The notes under the pieces are model-generated. The model did not search any database. It was not told the origin of the DNA and saw only the letters and a list, made by a program, of their open reading frames with translations. Positions 1 to 5,850 of a DNA stretch of 9,400 nt are shown here, in pieces. A program made the position numbers and the translations under genes. The stretch's first letter is position 1. Each line of letters starts with the position of its first letter. Source of the DNA: Flemingiibacterium sp964603455 (GTDB taxonomy: Bacteria; Bacillota; Clostridia; Oscillospirales; CAG-272); NCBI GenBank assembly GCA_964603455.1, contig CAZRVL010000078.1, positions 1 through 9,400 of the forward strand. The letters are read 5' to 3'.

Positions 1-99
1 GATGAGGAGATATGGGTCAAGTCTGTATACGGTGAAAACTGTGAATTTGTATTCACTCTTCCGTATACACCCGAAGCCGAAGTCACGGTAAAAGACTGA
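1..99 (+). CDS. 3' end of a probable sensor histidine kinase (partial)
   Basis: An open frame enters from the left edge and ends in TGA at 97-99, leaving 32 C-terminal residues. The pattern I-W-V-K-S, then a Gly, then F-V-F-T-L-P resembles the last two strands of a histidine kinase HATPase domain, where families typically read like 'IWVES..GKGSTFTFTLP', followed by a short acidic tail. The usual second Gly of that motif is replaced (GENC rather than GKGT), so the assignment is tentative. The gene is followed 11 bases later by a terminator hairpin, so it ends its transcription unit. Nothing can be said about the sensor domain or partner, which lie outside the window. Confidence 0.5.
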   Translation, partial: DEEIWVKSVYGENCEFVFTLPYTPEAEVTVKD

Positions 100-110
100 A
101 TATTTTGATT

Positions 111-145
111 GCCGCAGTGAAAAACACTGCGGCAAAATTTTTTTA
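111..145 (+). terminator. Rho-independent terminator after the first gene
   Basis: A perfect 9-bp stem, GCCGCAGTG (111-119) with CACTGCGGC (125-133), encloses an AAAAA loop. It is followed by AAAA and seven T residues (138-144). It lies 11 bases after the stop at 97-99 and ends that transcription unit. Confidence 0.9.
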
Positions 146-218
146 CATTCATTTTCCCGAAAATTCGCAGAAGATTAACCTTTCAACAAAAAATGCGCTA
201 AAAAACTTCACATTTATC

Positions 219-227
219 TGATATAAT
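219..227 (+). promoter_or_regulatory. Extended -10 promoter of the PDZ protein gene
   Basis: TG at 219-220, one base, then TATAAT at 222-227 form an extended -10 element. The position expected for a -35 box with a 17-base spacer (199-204) is TAAAAA, so there is no recognisable -35. Transcription would start near 234, giving a leader of about 67 bases before the ATG at 301. The 15 bases 213-227 are identical to those at 6803-6817 upstream of the glycyl radical enzyme gene. Confidence 0.6.
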
Positions 228-300
228 ATATCTATCAAATTCGTTCGGGCAATACAGGGCTCGAGGATCTATCTTCTTCATGTTATTATAAGGAGAAATT

Positions 301-873
301 ATGTTCGGAATTTTTAATCTGACCCGCGAAGAGACTCTTGACGGGAATGAAAAGAAAAACGAAAATATTGATGGACAGTGCTACGGCGGATTTTCAAGCC
401 GTCTGGATTATGAATATTGCAAAAACCGCAAACTGCATCCATATGCCGCACTTTTATATGTGGCTGTGTTTATGTTTTTTGTCGTCACGTTTGGTGCCTG
501 CGGAATAGTAGCATATGATTTTATTCAGCAGAATCGTCCACTTTATTTTCCGCAAAATGTCGGCGATACCGATCAGCCTGAGACTCTGACGGCAGTTCGC
601 TCTGCCGTGCCGATGGAGGAAATATCATTTGTATCGGTGACATCGGATCAGTCTGTCCGCTATCGCATACCGCGTGGAGTAATGGTCAAGTCGGCTGTTA
701 CCGATAAGTACGAGGGACTTATGACTGGCGATATAATTGTCGCGGTCAATGACCTTGAAATCATTGATCTCGACTCGCTCGAAAAAAATTGCGGTGAGGC
801 AGACGGCTCGATCACATTCCGTGTATTCCGCCAGAATCGATACATAGATGTGATCGTCGATTCAGGTAAATAA
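301..873 (+). CDS. Single-pass membrane protein with a C-terminal PDZ domain, no protease domain
   Basis: This encodes 190 residues, starting at ATG 301 with AAGGAG at 290-295. Residues 1-45 are polar and probably cytoplasmic. Residues about 48-72 form one membrane helix rich in V, F, A and G. A linker of about 30 residues follows. Residues about 108-187 look like a PDZ domain of the HtrA/DegP type: G-V-M-V-K-S-A-V, then G-L-M-T-G-D-I-I-V-A-V-N-D, and a final strand F-R-V-F-R. PDZ domains bind exposed C-termini or hydrophobic peptides. HtrA proteases have the order membrane helix, trypsin domain, PDZ; here the trypsin domain is absent and no catalytic His-Asp-Ser triad can be seen. A role as a membrane-tethered adaptor or substrate-presenting subunit is an inference. 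It is flanked by its own promoter and terminator, so it appears monocistronic. The gene itself is well supported, the function unknown. Confidence 0.88.
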   Translation: MFGIFNLTREETLDGNEKKNENIDGQCYGGFSSRLDYEYCKNRKLHPYAALLYVAVFMFFVVTFGACGIVAYDFIQQNRPLYFPQNVGDTDQPETLTAVRSAVPMEEISFVSVTSDQSVRYRIPRGVMVKSAVTDKYEGLMTGDIIVAVNDLEIIDLDSLEKNCGEADGSITFRVFRQNRYIDVIVDSGK

Positions 874-881
874 GGTTAAAG

Positions 882-917
882 CAAACGGCTATTTTTACGT
901 AGCCGTTTGTTTTTTGT
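882..917 (+). terminator. Rho-independent terminator after the PDZ protein gene
   Basis: A 10-bp stem, CAAACGGCTA (882-891) with TAGCCGTTTG (900-909), has an 8-base loop and is followed by a run of seven T residues, then GTT. It begins 8 bases after the stop of the PDZ protein gene. Confidence 0.92.
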
Positions 918-967
918 TGCGGTATTTTGTCGGATATTACAAATTTTAACAAATGTTCAAAAAGCTA

Positions 968-996
968 TTGACAAATTCTCGATTTAGTGGTAATAT
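968..996 (+). promoter_or_regulatory. Sigma-A promoter of the lysine riboswitch / NhaC transporter unit
   Basis: TTGACA at 968-973 is a perfect -35 box. A 17-base spacer leads to TAATAT at 991-996, preceded by TGG (an extended -10). The expected start is near 1003, about 14 bases before the first helix of the lysine riboswitch, which agrees with the leader being transcribed from here. Confidence 0.85.
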
Positions 997-1011
997 TATT
1001 GTAACGGCATA

Positions 1012-1148
1012 TAACAGATAGAGGCGCGATAGACAATTAGCACATTAAAATTAATGTGTCAGGTGTCATCGCCGAAGTCCCTTTTGGGGCTGGGACGTAG
1101 CCATAACAGACTGCGTACTGTCACGTTGTTCGTGGAGAGCTATCGCAT
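1012..1148 (+). ncRNA. Lysine riboswitch (L-box) aptamer, compact form
   Basis: The conserved landmarks of the lysine riboswitch occur in order: GATAGAGGCGCG (1017-1028), GCCGAAG (1071-1077), CTGGG (1090-1094), ACTGTCAC (1117-1124) and GGAGAGCTATC (1134-1144). Helices I can draw: P1 GATAG (1017-1021) with CTATC (1140-1144); P2 GCGAT...GACA (1026-1035) with TGTCATCGC (1064-1072); a distal P2 hairpin CACATT (1041-1046) with AATGTG (1053-1058); P3 TCCC (1078-1081) with GGGG (1086-1089) closed by TTTT; P4 ACGTAG (1095-1100) with CTGCGT (1111-1116); P5 CACG (1122-1125) with CGTG (1131-1134). From first to last P1 base it spans 128 nt, shorter than the roughly 160-180 nt usual for this class, because P2 and P3 are shortened. 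Lysine binding normally stabilises P1 and turns the downstream gene off. That gene here is an NhaC-family transporter, a known target of this class. Confidence 0.88.
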
Positions 1149-1231
1149 TTTACTGTATATACTATTCTTACAGGGCTTGCGGTATTTTTCCGCAAGCCCT
1201 TATCTGTAAAATTAATTCGGAGGTAAGAATA
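1141..1231 (+). promoter_or_regulatory. Riboswitch expression platform: attenuator hairpin, antiterminator and initiation-region pairing
   Basis: An 11-bp hairpin, AGGGCTTGCGG (1172-1182) with CCGCAAGCCCT (1190-1200), sits between the aptamer and the start codon. Its 3' side is followed by TATCTGTAAAATT, a poor T-run for a terminator. Bases 1141-1147 (TATCGCA), which include most of the 3' strand of P1, can pair with 1178-1184 (TGCGGTA; 7 pairs, one G-U) inside the hairpin's 5' arm, so P1 and this antiterminator helix exclude each other. In addition TATTCTTAC (1163-1171) is perfectly complementary to GTAAGAATA (1223-1231), the bases from the end of the ribosome binding site up to the ATG. Lysine-bound RNA could therefore reduce both read-through and translation. 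The pairings are seen; their use in the cell is inferred. Confidence 0.7.
1219..1224 (+). promoter_or_regulatory. Ribosome binding site of the NhaC transporter gene
   Basis: GGAGGT lies 7 bases before ATG 1232 and fixes the start. Its last two bases (1223-1224) fall within the stretch that can pair with 1163-1171, so access could depend on the riboswitch state. Confidence 0.85.
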
Positions 1232-2851
1232 ATGAAATTCTCTGCCGCACGCAAAAGATCTTTTGCGATCGTCATGTTGGTGCTGATGACAGTCGCACTT
1301 CTCTCTGTCGGTGTATTCGCCGAAGGTGAAGAAGCAGAGGTAAGCTCTTTCTATGCTACCTTTTTTGCACTCGTTCCGCCGATAGTGGCTATCGGTCTCG
1401 CACTTATAACCAAAGAGGTGTATTCCTCGCTGTTCATCGGACTGTTCGTCGGTGCGCTGTTTGTCGGCTCATTCAAGCCGCTTTCGGTATTCGATGCACT
1501 TGTCGATGACGGTATGATCCCCGCAGTTGCGGACAATGCCGGAATATTTATATTCCTCGTCCTGCTCGGCATAATGGTAGCACTCATCAATAAGACCGGT
1601 GCTGCTGCCGCATTCGGCAAATGGGCACAGACTCATATCAAGACACGCATAGGTGCTATGCTCGCGACATTTGCTCTCGGTGTACTTATATTCATTGATG
1701 ACTATTTCAACTGTCTGACAGTAGGAAGCGTTATGCTCCCGGTCACCGATTCGAAGAAGATCTCACGTGCAAAGCTGGCATTCCTTATTGACGCTACTGC
1801 TGCTCCGATCTGCATGATCGCGCCCATTTCATCATGGGCTGCCGCTGTTTCGTCCTATGCTGAGGGAACCGGCTATTCGGGTCTTGAGCTTTTTGTTAGA
1901 GCTATCCCGTTCAACTATTATTCGCTCATGACACTGCTTTTCATCGTTCTTACGACTCTCATGGTAGTTGACTATGGTCCGATGCTGAAGCATGAGCGCA
2001 ACGCTATTGAGAAGGGCGATCTCTTCACGACTGGCGTTTCGACAAACCGCGCTTCCGAGGAGCTTGAAGTCAACGAAAAGGGCAAGACAATGGATCTCAT
2101 AATCCCTGTTGTTGTGCTCATCGTGCTCTGCGTATTCGGTCTCGTATATGTAGGCGGAATTTTCGATGGGCTCAACTTTATTGACGCATTTTCGAATACC
2201 GATGCGTTTGTAGGACTTCCTTGGGGCGGAATCATTACACTTATACTCACTGTGATATATCTCATCTGCCGCCGCGTTATCACCTTTAAGGAAGCAATGG
2301 AATGCGTTCCGAAGGGCTTTATTGCGATGGTTCCTGCGATCTCGATACTCACTCTTGCTACATCGCTTAAGAATATGACATCCATTCTCGGCGCACGTGA
2401 TTTCATAGCAGGTCTTATGGAGCACGCCGCTGCCGGACTCAGCCTTTTCCTTCCCGCGGTAATATTCCTCGTTGCATGCGGTCTTGCATTCGCTACAGGT
2501 ACATCGTGGGGAACCTTCGGAATACTCATTCCGATAGTTTCGGGTATATTTGATACATCAAGCCCGCTCTTCATAATCGGTATCTCGGCTTGTCTCGCAG
2601 GTGCAGTCTGCGGAGACCATTGCTCGCCGATCTCCGATACGACTATCATGTCGTCTGCCGGTGCGCAGTGTGACCACATTAATCACGTTTCGACTCAGAT
2701 ACCTTACGCTGTCACAGTCGCTGCCTGCTCCTTTGTTGGATATATCGTTGCCGGACTCACTCAGAACGGTTGGATAGGACTTGTAGTTTCGACAATAGCA
2801 GTAGTCGGTGTCGTTGTAGTCGCAAAGCTGCATATGAGTAAAAAAGCATAA
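1232..2851 (+). CDS. NhaC-family transporter under lysine riboswitch control (probable lysine transporter)
   Basis: This is a 539-residue polytopic membrane protein of the NhaC Na+/H+ antiporter family. Family signatures are clear: DDYFNCLTVGSVMLP (156-170), a small-residue helix around A-P-I-S-S-W-A-A-A (197-205), ATGTSWGTFG (421-430) and GDHCSPISDTT (461-471). These polar breaks within helices are where ion and substrate are expected to bind. About a dozen further hydrophobic segments run to residue 533. Residues 1-30 form an additional leader, basic then hydrophobic, ending V-F-A before an acidic stretch, which resembles a cleavable signal peptide. Family annotation alone would say Na+/H+ antiporter. 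The L-box immediately upstream argues for amino acid uptake, since lysine riboswitches control NhaC-type proteins named LysW in comparative genomics. Substrate and coupling ion are inferred. It is monocistronic, with its own promoter and terminator. The start is chosen from GGAGGT at 1219-1224. Confidence 0.93.
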   Translation: MKFSAARKRSFAIVMLVLMTVALLSVGVFAEGEEAEVSSFYATFFALVPPIVAIGLALITKEVYSSLFIGLFVGALFVGSFKPLSVFDALVDDGMIPAVADNAGIFIFLVLLGIMVALINKTGAAAAFGKWAQTHIKTRIGAMLATFALGVLIFIDDYFNCLTVGSVMLPVTDSKKISRAKLAFLIDATAAPICMIAPISSWAAAVSSYAEGTGYSGLELFVRAIPFNYYSLMTLLFIVLTTLMVVDYGPMLKHERNAIEKGDLFTTGVSTNRASEELEVNEKGKTMDLIIPVVVLIVLCVFGLVYVGGIFDGLNFIDAFSNTDAFVGLPWGGIITLILTVIYLICRRVITFKEAMECVPKGFIAMVPAISILTLATSLKNMTSILGARDFIAGLMEHAAAGLSLFLPAVIFLVACGLAFATGTSWGTFGILIPIVSGIFDTSSPLFIIGISACLAGAVCGDHCSPISDTTIMSSAGAQCDHINHVSTQIPYAVTVAACSFVGYIVAGLTQNGWIGLVVSTIAVVGVVVVAKLHMSKKA

Positions 2852-2855
2852 TTTT

Positions 2856-2885
2856 AAAAGAGTCCGCTTGTCGGACTCTTTTTTA
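2856..2885 (+). terminator. Terminator of the NhaC transporter gene
   Basis: The stem AAAAGAGTCCG (2856-2866) with CGGACTCTTTT (2872-2882) has a 5-base loop, and the T-run continues to 2884. It starts 5 bases after the stop codon and ends the riboswitch-controlled unit. Confidence 0.93.
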
Positions 2886-2886
2886 C

Positions 2887-2924
2887 AAAAAATCTCCCGA
2901 AGCATATCGCTTCGGGAATTTTTG
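2887..2924 (-). terminator. Terminator of the minus-strand dehydrogenase operon
   Basis: The 9-bp stem TCCCGAAGC (2895-2903) with GCTTCGGGA (2909-2917) is followed, read on the minus strand, by GATTTTTT. It lies just beyond the stop of the dehydrogenase at 2928. On the plus strand the hairpin is followed by ATTTTTG, so it could also act as a second, weaker stop for the transporter unit. Confidence 0.88.
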
Positions 2925-2927
2925 ATA

Positions 2928-3977
2928 TTATAATTTGATCACTTCGCCTGTTTCCATCGACTTGTTGCACGCAAGGGTGAATGCTACAGACTTCAGAGCA
3001 TCGGAATATGGCGAACGTATCTTTGAAGGATCGCCTGTGATAACTGCATCTATGAAGGTGCGGTCACAGATAGTTCCGAAGTCTACGGACGATTTGACAT
3101 TTATGCCTTCTTCGTTGTCGGAGCGGCGCTGTGTTCCGTCTCCCGCAATAGTGCCTGCGACCTCTGCCGCCTTGTCGGATTCCGCAATTCCGTAGAAGCG
3201 GACATTCGAGCAGAGATAATAATCCATTCTGGATGACAAGCTTCCGAAGGTCATCTTCGAATCCCACGATGCACCGTTGTCTGAATAACAGCCGGTCATC
3301 ATCGTTGCGGTCACACCCGACTTGAACTTTATAAGCGTGGTCGAAAGGTCATCCGTGCAGTAATTCGGGCATTTTTCGGGAGTTACGAAGCCTCTTGTTG
3401 CTATCGAATATACTGATTCGGGTTCACCGAGGAAATAGCGGAGTATGTCCATTTGATGGATAGTCTGCTCAACAAGCTGTCCGCCACTCTGAGCCTTGAT
3501 CCTCCACCACGGCACACCGGGAATACCTCCAACACGTGAAGCCGCGACTGTGACTATCGGGTTTGACGCTATGTATTCCTTAGCCGAAACGTTGATGTCA
3601 TCATAGCGGCACTGGAAACCGGCAGCTGTGATGAGTTTTTTCTTTTCTACCTCTGCGCATATTGCATTTGCAAGCTCCATGTCGAGTGCGAGCGGCTTTT
3701 CGACAAAGAACGGGATACCGCGGCGAATCGTCTCAAATTCGATAAAGCCGTGGCAGGACGGCGGTATGCAGATGAATACCATATCAGGGTTTACTTCATC
3801 ATACATCTGCATGAAGTCGGAATATGCCTTTCCGCTCTTTGCAATGTTCACGAAATTTTCGGCGCGGTCGATCAAGAGATCGCAGAATCCGGCGAGCTCA
3901 ATGTCCTTAAAGTTCAGAAAATGACCGAGATGGTATCTGCCTATTCCTCCGCAGCCGATCATAGCTAATTTTTTCAT
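2928..3977 (-). CDS. Gfo/Idh/MocA family NAD(P)-dependent dehydrogenase
   Basis: This is a 349-residue cytoplasmic oxidoreductase of typical family length. The N-terminal Rossmann fold has G-C-G-G-I-G at residues 8-13. EKP at 93-95 carries the conserved Lys of the nicotinamide-substrate pocket. The C-terminal domain starts around residue 122, with the substrate motif S-G-G-Q-L-V-E-Q-T-I-H-Q-M-D at 164-177, including His174 and Asp177. In myo-inositol dehydrogenase-type enzymes the position four residues before the His is Asp; here it is Glu170. Such enzymes oxidise or reduce hydroxyl groups of sugars, cyclitols or their acids; the substrate cannot be read here. The start ATG (complement of 3975-3977) follows GGAGG at 3985-3989 on the minus strand. 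The gap to the upstream TIM-barrel gene is 14 bases, so the two are co-transcribed. Confidence 0.93.
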   Translation of the reverse strand: MKKLAMIGCGGIGRYHLGHFLNFKDIELAGFCDLLIDRAENFVNIAKSGKAYSDFMQMYDEVNPDMVFICIPPSCHGFIEFETIRRGIPFFVEKPLALDMELANAICAEVEKKKLITAAGFQCRYDDINVSAKEYIASNPIVTVAASRVGGIPGVPWWRIKAQSGGQLVEQTIHQMDILRYFLGEPESVYSIATRGFVTPEKCPNYCTDDLSTTLIKFKSGVTATMMTGCYSDNGASWDSKMTFGSLSSRMDYYLCSNVRFYGIAESDKAAEVAGTIAGDGTQRRSDNEEGINVKSSVDFGTICDRTFIDAVITGDPSKIRSPYSDALKSVAFTLACNKSMETGEVIKL

Positions 3978-3991
3978 GATATTTCCTCCGT

Positions 3992-4825
3992 TTACTTAAT
4001 AATATTATCTATTTCGGTTCGGACATCGCGGTAATATTCCTCCCACGATTTGTCCGCCTGCATTTTCGAGACCTCGGCTGTGACGAAACCGTCATAGCCT
4101 ATTTTGTCGAGCGCGTTTCTGACACGAGTCCAATCGAGACCGCTCTTTGAAATATCGCACCAAGTTCCTCCGCAGTTTATATTTCCGTTTAGCTTAAAGC
4201 CCTTTATATGACAGAATTTAATTCTGTTTCCGAGTACTTCTACCCAGTCCTCCGGGCGCGAGAAGGCTATGACATTTCCGAGATCGAAGTATGCGTCATA
4301 AACTCTTCCGAGTTCATCTATAAAGGAAGCCATATCGTATGGGGATGTGAAGAAGGCATTCCAAACGTTTTCTACTCCTACGCTTATCCCGTCTTTGGCA
4401 TATTCTCTGACCATCGGTGCAAGTGCTTCGAGCGATTCGAGCGAATTTTTTCTGGCGGTCTTCAGCGAGATCTCGCTGCTCATTCCGCCGGGAACTATAA
4501 GGATACCCTTAGCTCCAAGCTTTTTCGCAAATTTGAGCTGACTTGACATCAGCTTTTCCGAAAATTTTATCGATTCGGATTTTCCGTCTCCGAGATTTCC
4601 GCCCCAAAGTGAGGTCGAAATGCTTGAGATCGGCAGCGAATACTTTTCGGACAAGCCGCGTATCTCATCGAGCTTTGTATCGGTCGTGTCGAGCGTAAGT
4701 GAATGCGCGCCGCCTTTGTCGATGTTCAGTTCGATAGCATCGAATCCAGCAGCATGAGCTTTAGAAAACGACTCTTCGAAATCTGCATCCGAACGTATCG
4801 ACCATGCGTTGATTCCGGTCTTCAT
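3992..4825 (-). CDS. Sugar phosphate isomerase/epimerase-like TIM-barrel protein (xylose isomerase-like)
   Basis: With the start used here the protein has 277 residues and covers a whole AP-endonuclease-2/xylose-isomerase-like barrel. The first strand is G-I-N-A-W-S, followed by A-A-G-F-D-A-I-E-L-N. Likely metal ligands are Glu152 (VENVWN), Asp181 (FDLGN), His206 (FCHIKGF) and Glu251 (TAEV). Members are divalent-metal isomerases, epimerases or dehydratases acting on sugars or inositol derivatives. They are often encoded beside Gfo/Idh/MocA dehydrogenases, as here, where the dehydrogenase follows after 14 bases. A longer frame reaches back to 4900, but its 25 extra residues are hydrophobic and unlike the family. 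ATG 4823-4825 has GAAAGGAAA (4834-4842) upstream at a rather long spacing and begins exactly at the first barrel strand. The operon is divergent from an AraC-type regulator, its likely controller. Confidence 0.88.
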   Translation of the reverse strand: MKTGINAWSIRSDADFEESFSKAHAAGFDAIELNIDKGGAHSLTLDTTDTKLDEIRGLSEKYSLPISSISTSLWGGNLGDGKSESIKFSEKLMSSQLKFAKKLGAKGILIVPGGMSSEISLKTARKNSLESLEALAPMVREYAKDGISVGVENVWNAFFTSPYDMASFIDELGRVYDAYFDLGNVIAFSRPEDWVEVLGNRIKFCHIKGFKLNGNINCGGTWCDISKSGLDWTRVRNALDKIGYDGFVTAEVSKMQADKSWEEYYRDVRTEIDNIIK

Positions 4826-4900
4826 CTTTTTTGATTTCCTTTCAAATATATATTTTTCGTAAAATACCACCGTGTGCGCGATAAAAATTGTGCAAACCAC

Positions 4901-4929
4901 TTGACATATGCGAGATGATGGTGTATACT
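4901..4929 (+). promoter_or_regulatory. Consensus sigma-A promoter of the first AraC-type gene
   Basis: TTGACA at 4901-4906, a 17-base spacer and TATACT at 4924-4929 make a near-perfect vegetative promoter, with a start near 4936. It lies in the region between the divergent TIM-barrel and AraC genes. It rules out the longest possible AraC frame, which would begin at 4888, upstream of the promoter. I could not identify a convincing minus-strand promoter for the TIM-barrel operon here. On that strand TGG-TATTTT near 4861-4869 is a weak extended -10 candidate without a -35. Confidence 0.8.
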
Positions 4930-5004
4930 GTACTCATATTATACAACATTTTGCGTATTTGCGCTATATGGAAAACAAATATTAACATGGAGAAAACGCA
5001 TATC

Positions 5005-5850
5005 ATGGAGCGACAATCGTATTACATAGATATTGGTGCGGGAGATATAAACCGCGAAGTTACGGACAGATTCATTGCCGTCAACTGTTCTGGTTTTTAT
5101 GTTAGTCAAACCCCTTTCACATCAGAAAATCGTATTGGCAGAAAGGATTATTATATTCAGTATCTGATCGAGGGGGAGCTTGAGCTGCCCGATATGGTAA
5201 TGTATCCGGGTGACGCGATAGTTTATTTTCCGCACACATATTATTATTACAGATCGAAGACCGAGAATATTAAATATTATTGGGTGCATTTTTCTGGCTC
5301 GTGCGCGGAAGAAATGGTGTCGGAATGCGGACTTGAAAATTCCAAGATAATGAAGCTCGGTATAAATGAACGCTTTTCGGATAATTTTGAGCGGATATTT
5401 CAGGATTTTATAACGCGAGGTCCGCTTTTTGAAATGTCGCTCTCAAAGAATATGGTGAACCTTTTGTATGAGCTGGCACTCCTGAATCGCTTTGATCAAA
5501 ACGATCGAACGATAGAGGTAAGGAGTGATAAGCTGATCTCTCAGGTCGTATCGGAAATACACAGATCATATAACCGTGAGCTGTCGATAAGCGGACTTGC
5601 GCAGTCGGTATATATGAGCGAGGGCTATCTTCGTGCGCTTTTTAAGGAAAAATACGGCATATCTCCTAAAAAATATTTGATCTCCGTCCGCATATCGGCG
5701 GCAAAGCAATTGCTGTCACAAACCACTATGACCGTAGAACAAATCACACAGGAGATAGGTATGAATGATCCGTTGTACTTCAGTCAGCTTTTTCGTCAGA
5801 ATACCGGAGTATCGCCGACCGAATATCGAAAACGAAGATCACAGAAATAG
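5005..5850 (+). CDS. AraC-family transcriptional regulator, divergent from the TIM-barrel/dehydrogenase operon
   Basis: With this start the protein has 281 residues. The N-terminal half looks like an AraC cupin ligand-binding domain: Y-Y-I-Q-Y-L-I-E-G-E-L-E, then Y-P-G-D-A-I-V-Y-F-P-H and Y-Y-W-V-H-F. The last roughly 100 residues hold the two helix-turn-helix units: S-I-S-G-L-A-Q-S-V-Y-M-S-E-G-Y-L, then T-V-E-Q-I-T-Q-E-I-G-M-N-D, ending Y-F-S-Q-L-F-R-Q-N-T-G-V-S-P-T-E-Y-R. ATG 5005 has GGAG at 4989-4992, 12 bases upstream, which is long. ATG 4987, adding MEKTHI, is an alternative with no good ribosome binding site. The promoter at 4901-4929 excludes earlier starts. By position it probably senses a carbohydrate-type ligand and activates the divergent operon. 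The gene ends directly against the next AraC-type gene on the opposite strand. Confidence 0.9.
   Translation: MERQSYYIDIGAGDINREVTDRFIAVNCSGFYVSQTPFTSENRIGRKDYYIQYLIEGELELPDMVMYPGDAIVYFPHTYYYYRSKTENIKYYWVHFSGSCAEEMVSECGLENSKIMKLGINERFSDNFERIFQDFITRGPLFEMSLSKNMVNLLYELALLNRFDQNDRTIEVRSDKLISQVVSEIHRSYNRELSISGLAQSVYMSEGYLRALFKEKYGISPKKYLISVRISAAKQLLSQTTMTVEQITQEIGMNDPLYFSQLFRQNTGVSPTEYRKRRSQK

Noticed and set aside
1351..2905. Several long minus-strand open frames of 89-235 codons opposite the transporter gene
   Set aside because: They lie opposite a gene with strong family motifs, have no ribosome binding sites in sensible places and translate to low-complexity or irregular proteins.
2856..2924. 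Two adjacent hairpins as a structured RNA or repeat element
   Set aside because: The stems are unrelated in sequence and each fits as an ordinary terminator for one of the two convergent units.
4867..4916. CCAC...GCG-GAT elements repeated upstream of the first AraC gene as an operator
   Set aside because: The two parts repeat with different offsets (30 and 34 bases), so there is no consistent direct repeat.
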